DNA of 6,684 nucleotides, taken from positions 1 to 6,684 of the forward strand of contig QMVZ01000091.1 of the NCBI GenBank assembly GCA_003661365.1, given 5' to 3'. The DNA is from Thermoproteota archaeon. GTDB lineage: Archaea > Korarchaeota > Korarchaeia > Korarchaeales > Korarchaeaceae. The notes below the pieces were generated by a model. The model did no database searches. It was not told the origin of the DNA and saw nothing but the letters and a program-made list of their open reading frames with translations. The stretch's first letter is position 1, and each line of letters starts with the position of its first letter. Made by a program: the position numbers and the translations under genes. Below, piece after piece: positions 5,762 through 6,684 of this stretch.

Positions 5762-6157
5762 CTATTTGAGAGGAATGTACTTTGATGACCTTGTTGCGCC
5801 CTTTCCTGGGGAGCCATGGCGAACCACTTTGTTTGTCATCGCAAATTCTCCTAGGTAATGTCCGATCATTTCTGGTTTTATCTCAACTTCTACAAAGTTC
5901 TTGCCGTCATGCACAGCAACTTTCATGCCAACCATCTCTGGAAGAACAGGAAAGTCCCTTCTATGGGTTCTTATCACTTTCTTTACTCCCAGTTTTCTGT
6001 ACTTCCTTATTTTCTCCAAAAGCTTCTTGTTTTCCAGAGAGAGCCCCCTTTTCAGAGTTCTTCTAATTCTAGCTGGCATAAGTTCCGCTAACTCCTCTAT
6101 TGATAAGTTCTGGAGCTCTTCGAGAGTTCGACCGCGATATGCAAATTCTTTAGGCAT
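5762..6157 (-). CDS. rps19: Small ribosomal subunit protein uS19 (archaeal/eukaryotic type)
   Basis: 30S head protein that works with uS13 near the A-site tRNA. The 131 residues fit the archaeal form, which has an N-terminal extension absent from bacterial S19. Motifs are FAYRGRTLEELQ (5-16), MPARIRRTLKRGL (27-39), IRTHRRDFPVLPEMVG (62-77), VEIKPEMIGHYLGEFA (91-106), and the C-terminal HGSPGKGATRSSKYIPLK (114-131), which is nearly diagnostic. The start ATG (6157-6155) is preceded by GTGAT (6167-6163), the end of a GGAGGTGAT-type ribosome binding site, lying within a hairpin. It follows rpl2 on the same strand after 49 bases, as in the conserved S10 cluster, but rpl22, the usual next gene, is not present. 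Confidence 0.97.
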   Translation of the reverse strand: MPKEFAYRGRTLEELQNLSIEELAELMPARIRRTLKRGLSLENKKLLEKIRKYRKLGVKKVIRTHRRDFPVLPEMVGMKVAVHDGKNFVEVEIKPEMIGHYLGEFAMTNKVVRHGSPGKGATRSSKYIPLK

Positions 6158-6162
6158 GATCT

Positions 6163-6182
6163 ATCACAACCAAGATTGTGAT
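6163..6182 (-). promoter_or_regulatory. Hairpin over the rps19 ribosome binding site
   Basis: A perfect 7-base inverted repeat, ATCACAA (6163-6169) and TTGTGAT (6176-6182), is separated by six bases. In the minus-strand RNA the 3' arm UUGUGAU carries the likely Shine-Dalgarno GUGAU and ends five bases before the rps19 ATG. Folding could limit rps19 translation; this is inferred. Confidence 0.45.
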
Positions 6183-6206
6183 TTGAGGTTTTTATGTCTT
6201 TCTACT

Positions 6207-6684
6207 CTACCTCCTCCTTGTACCTCTTCTCTTCTTTGCACGACCTGTCTTGCGAGCCGCTATGTGACCGACTTTGGCTCCAGGAGGTGCACCTCTGCTC
6301 ACTGAGGTAGGAGCACCTGGTCTAGCATGGGATCCCCCTCCATGAGGATGACTTACTGGGTTCATGGCTACTCCTCTAACTCTAGGCCATCGCTTTGGAT
6401 GAACTCTCTCCTTGTAATAAGCGGCTGCTGCCTTCAGAAGTGGTTTTTCTGGCCTTCCACCACCAGCAATTATTCCGATCGTTGCTCTACATTTTTCGTC
6501 TACAACCTTTGTCTTTCCGGAAGGGAGCCTTAAGATGACCTTTCCTCTTTCTTTTGAGAATATGGTAGCAAAAGCACCGCTTCTCCTTGCTATTTTTCCT
6601 CCATCACCGTATCTAAGCTCTATATTACATACTGGAGTTCCTTCGGGTATTTCAGAAAGAGGGAGCACATTTCCAGGTTCTAAA
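6207..6684 (-). CDS. rpl2: Large ribosomal subunit protein uL2, partial (N-terminus beyond the window)
   Basis: C-terminal 158 codons of the 50S protein that contacts domain IV of 23S rRNA near the peptidyl transferase centre. The reading frame stays open to the window edge (first full codon at 6683-6681) and reads LEPGNVLPLSEIPEGTPVCN. The GTG at 6668, which could look like a start, is therefore an internal valine codon. Archaeal uL2 is about 240 residues, so roughly 80 are missing. Motifs are YGDGGKIARRSGAFA, GIIAGGGRPEKP, WPRVRGVAMNPVSHPHGGGS with the conserved His-rich loop, PPGAKVGHIAARKTGRAKKR, and a very basic tail. It is followed by rps19 on the same strand, the conserved rpl2-rps19 order. 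Confidence 0.96.
   Translation of the reverse strand, partial: LEPGNVLPLSEIPEGTPVCNIELRYGDGGKIARRSGAFATIFSKERGKVILRLPSGKTKVVDEKCRATIGIIAGGGRPEKPLLKAAAAYYKERVHPKRWPRVRGVAMNPVSHPHGGGSHARPGAPTSVSRGAPPGAKVGHIAARKTGRAKKRRGTRRR

Noticed and set aside
5782..6305. Several overlapping plus-strand open frames
   Set aside because: They are antisense to rps19 and rpl2, whose protein motifs are unmistakable.
6666..6668. GTG as the start of uL2
   Set aside because: The frame continues upstream to the window edge with the conserved LEPGN before VLPLSEIPEG, so this codon is an internal valine and the gene is truncated by the window, not short.
1..6684. Mobile element, CRISPR array, defence or biosynthetic cluster
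   Set aside because: No transposase or integrase frame, no regularly spaced direct repeats, and no such gene families are visible; nearly all of the window is explained by housekeeping genes.

Overview
This window is archaeal. The evidence is an archaeal-type (homotetrameric, type II) glyceraldehyde-3-phosphate dehydrogenase, an EF-1A rather than an EF-Tu, archaeal forms of ribosomal proteins uS10, uS19 and uL2, TATA-like boxes at archaeal spacing, and strong GGAGG-type ribosome binding sites. Arginine codons are almost all AGA/AGG. The protein genes are moderately AT-rich, yet almost every stem pair of the one tRNA is G-C, which points to a thermophile. The protein sequences look most like the TACK archaea (Thermoproteota and relatives). 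I cannot name the phylum with confidence from sequence alone.

Layout. Positions 26-844 (+) encode a purine nucleoside/methylthioadenosine phosphorylase family enzyme. Positions 979-2184 and 2181-3200 (+) encode phosphoglycerate kinase and GAPDH; they overlap by four bases and are probably translationally coupled. Positions 3214-3645 (-) encode an unrecognised small four-helix membrane protein, convergent with gap and divergent from tuf. Positions 3802-5073 (+) encode EF-1A and 5136-5450 (+) encode uS10, the usual archaeal tuf-rps10 pair, separated by a terminator-like hairpin. On the minus strand, facing that pair, are tRNA-Ser(UGA) at 5539-5629, uS19 at 5762-6157, and uL2 from 6207 past the right edge (C-terminal two thirds only).

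How the genes work together. Most of the window is core metabolism and translation. gap and pgk interconvert glyceraldehyde-3-phosphate and 3-phosphoglycerate in the shared part of glycolysis and gluconeogenesis. The phosphorylase salvages the nucleoside by-product of S-adenosylmethionine use, or other purine nucleosides. tuf, rps10, rps19, rpl2 and tRNA-Ser belong to the translation apparatus. I see no mobile element, CRISPR array or defence system, and no clear new multi-gene system. The points most worth a second look are active-site substitutions in PGK, the 6-oxopurine-type specificity signature in the phosphorylase, two contractions and a changed QTREH motif in the EF-1A GTPase domain, the unknown membrane protein with an inverted repeat over its promoter, a hairpin that could cover the rps19 ribosome binding site, and the break of the S10 ribosomal cluster after rps19.
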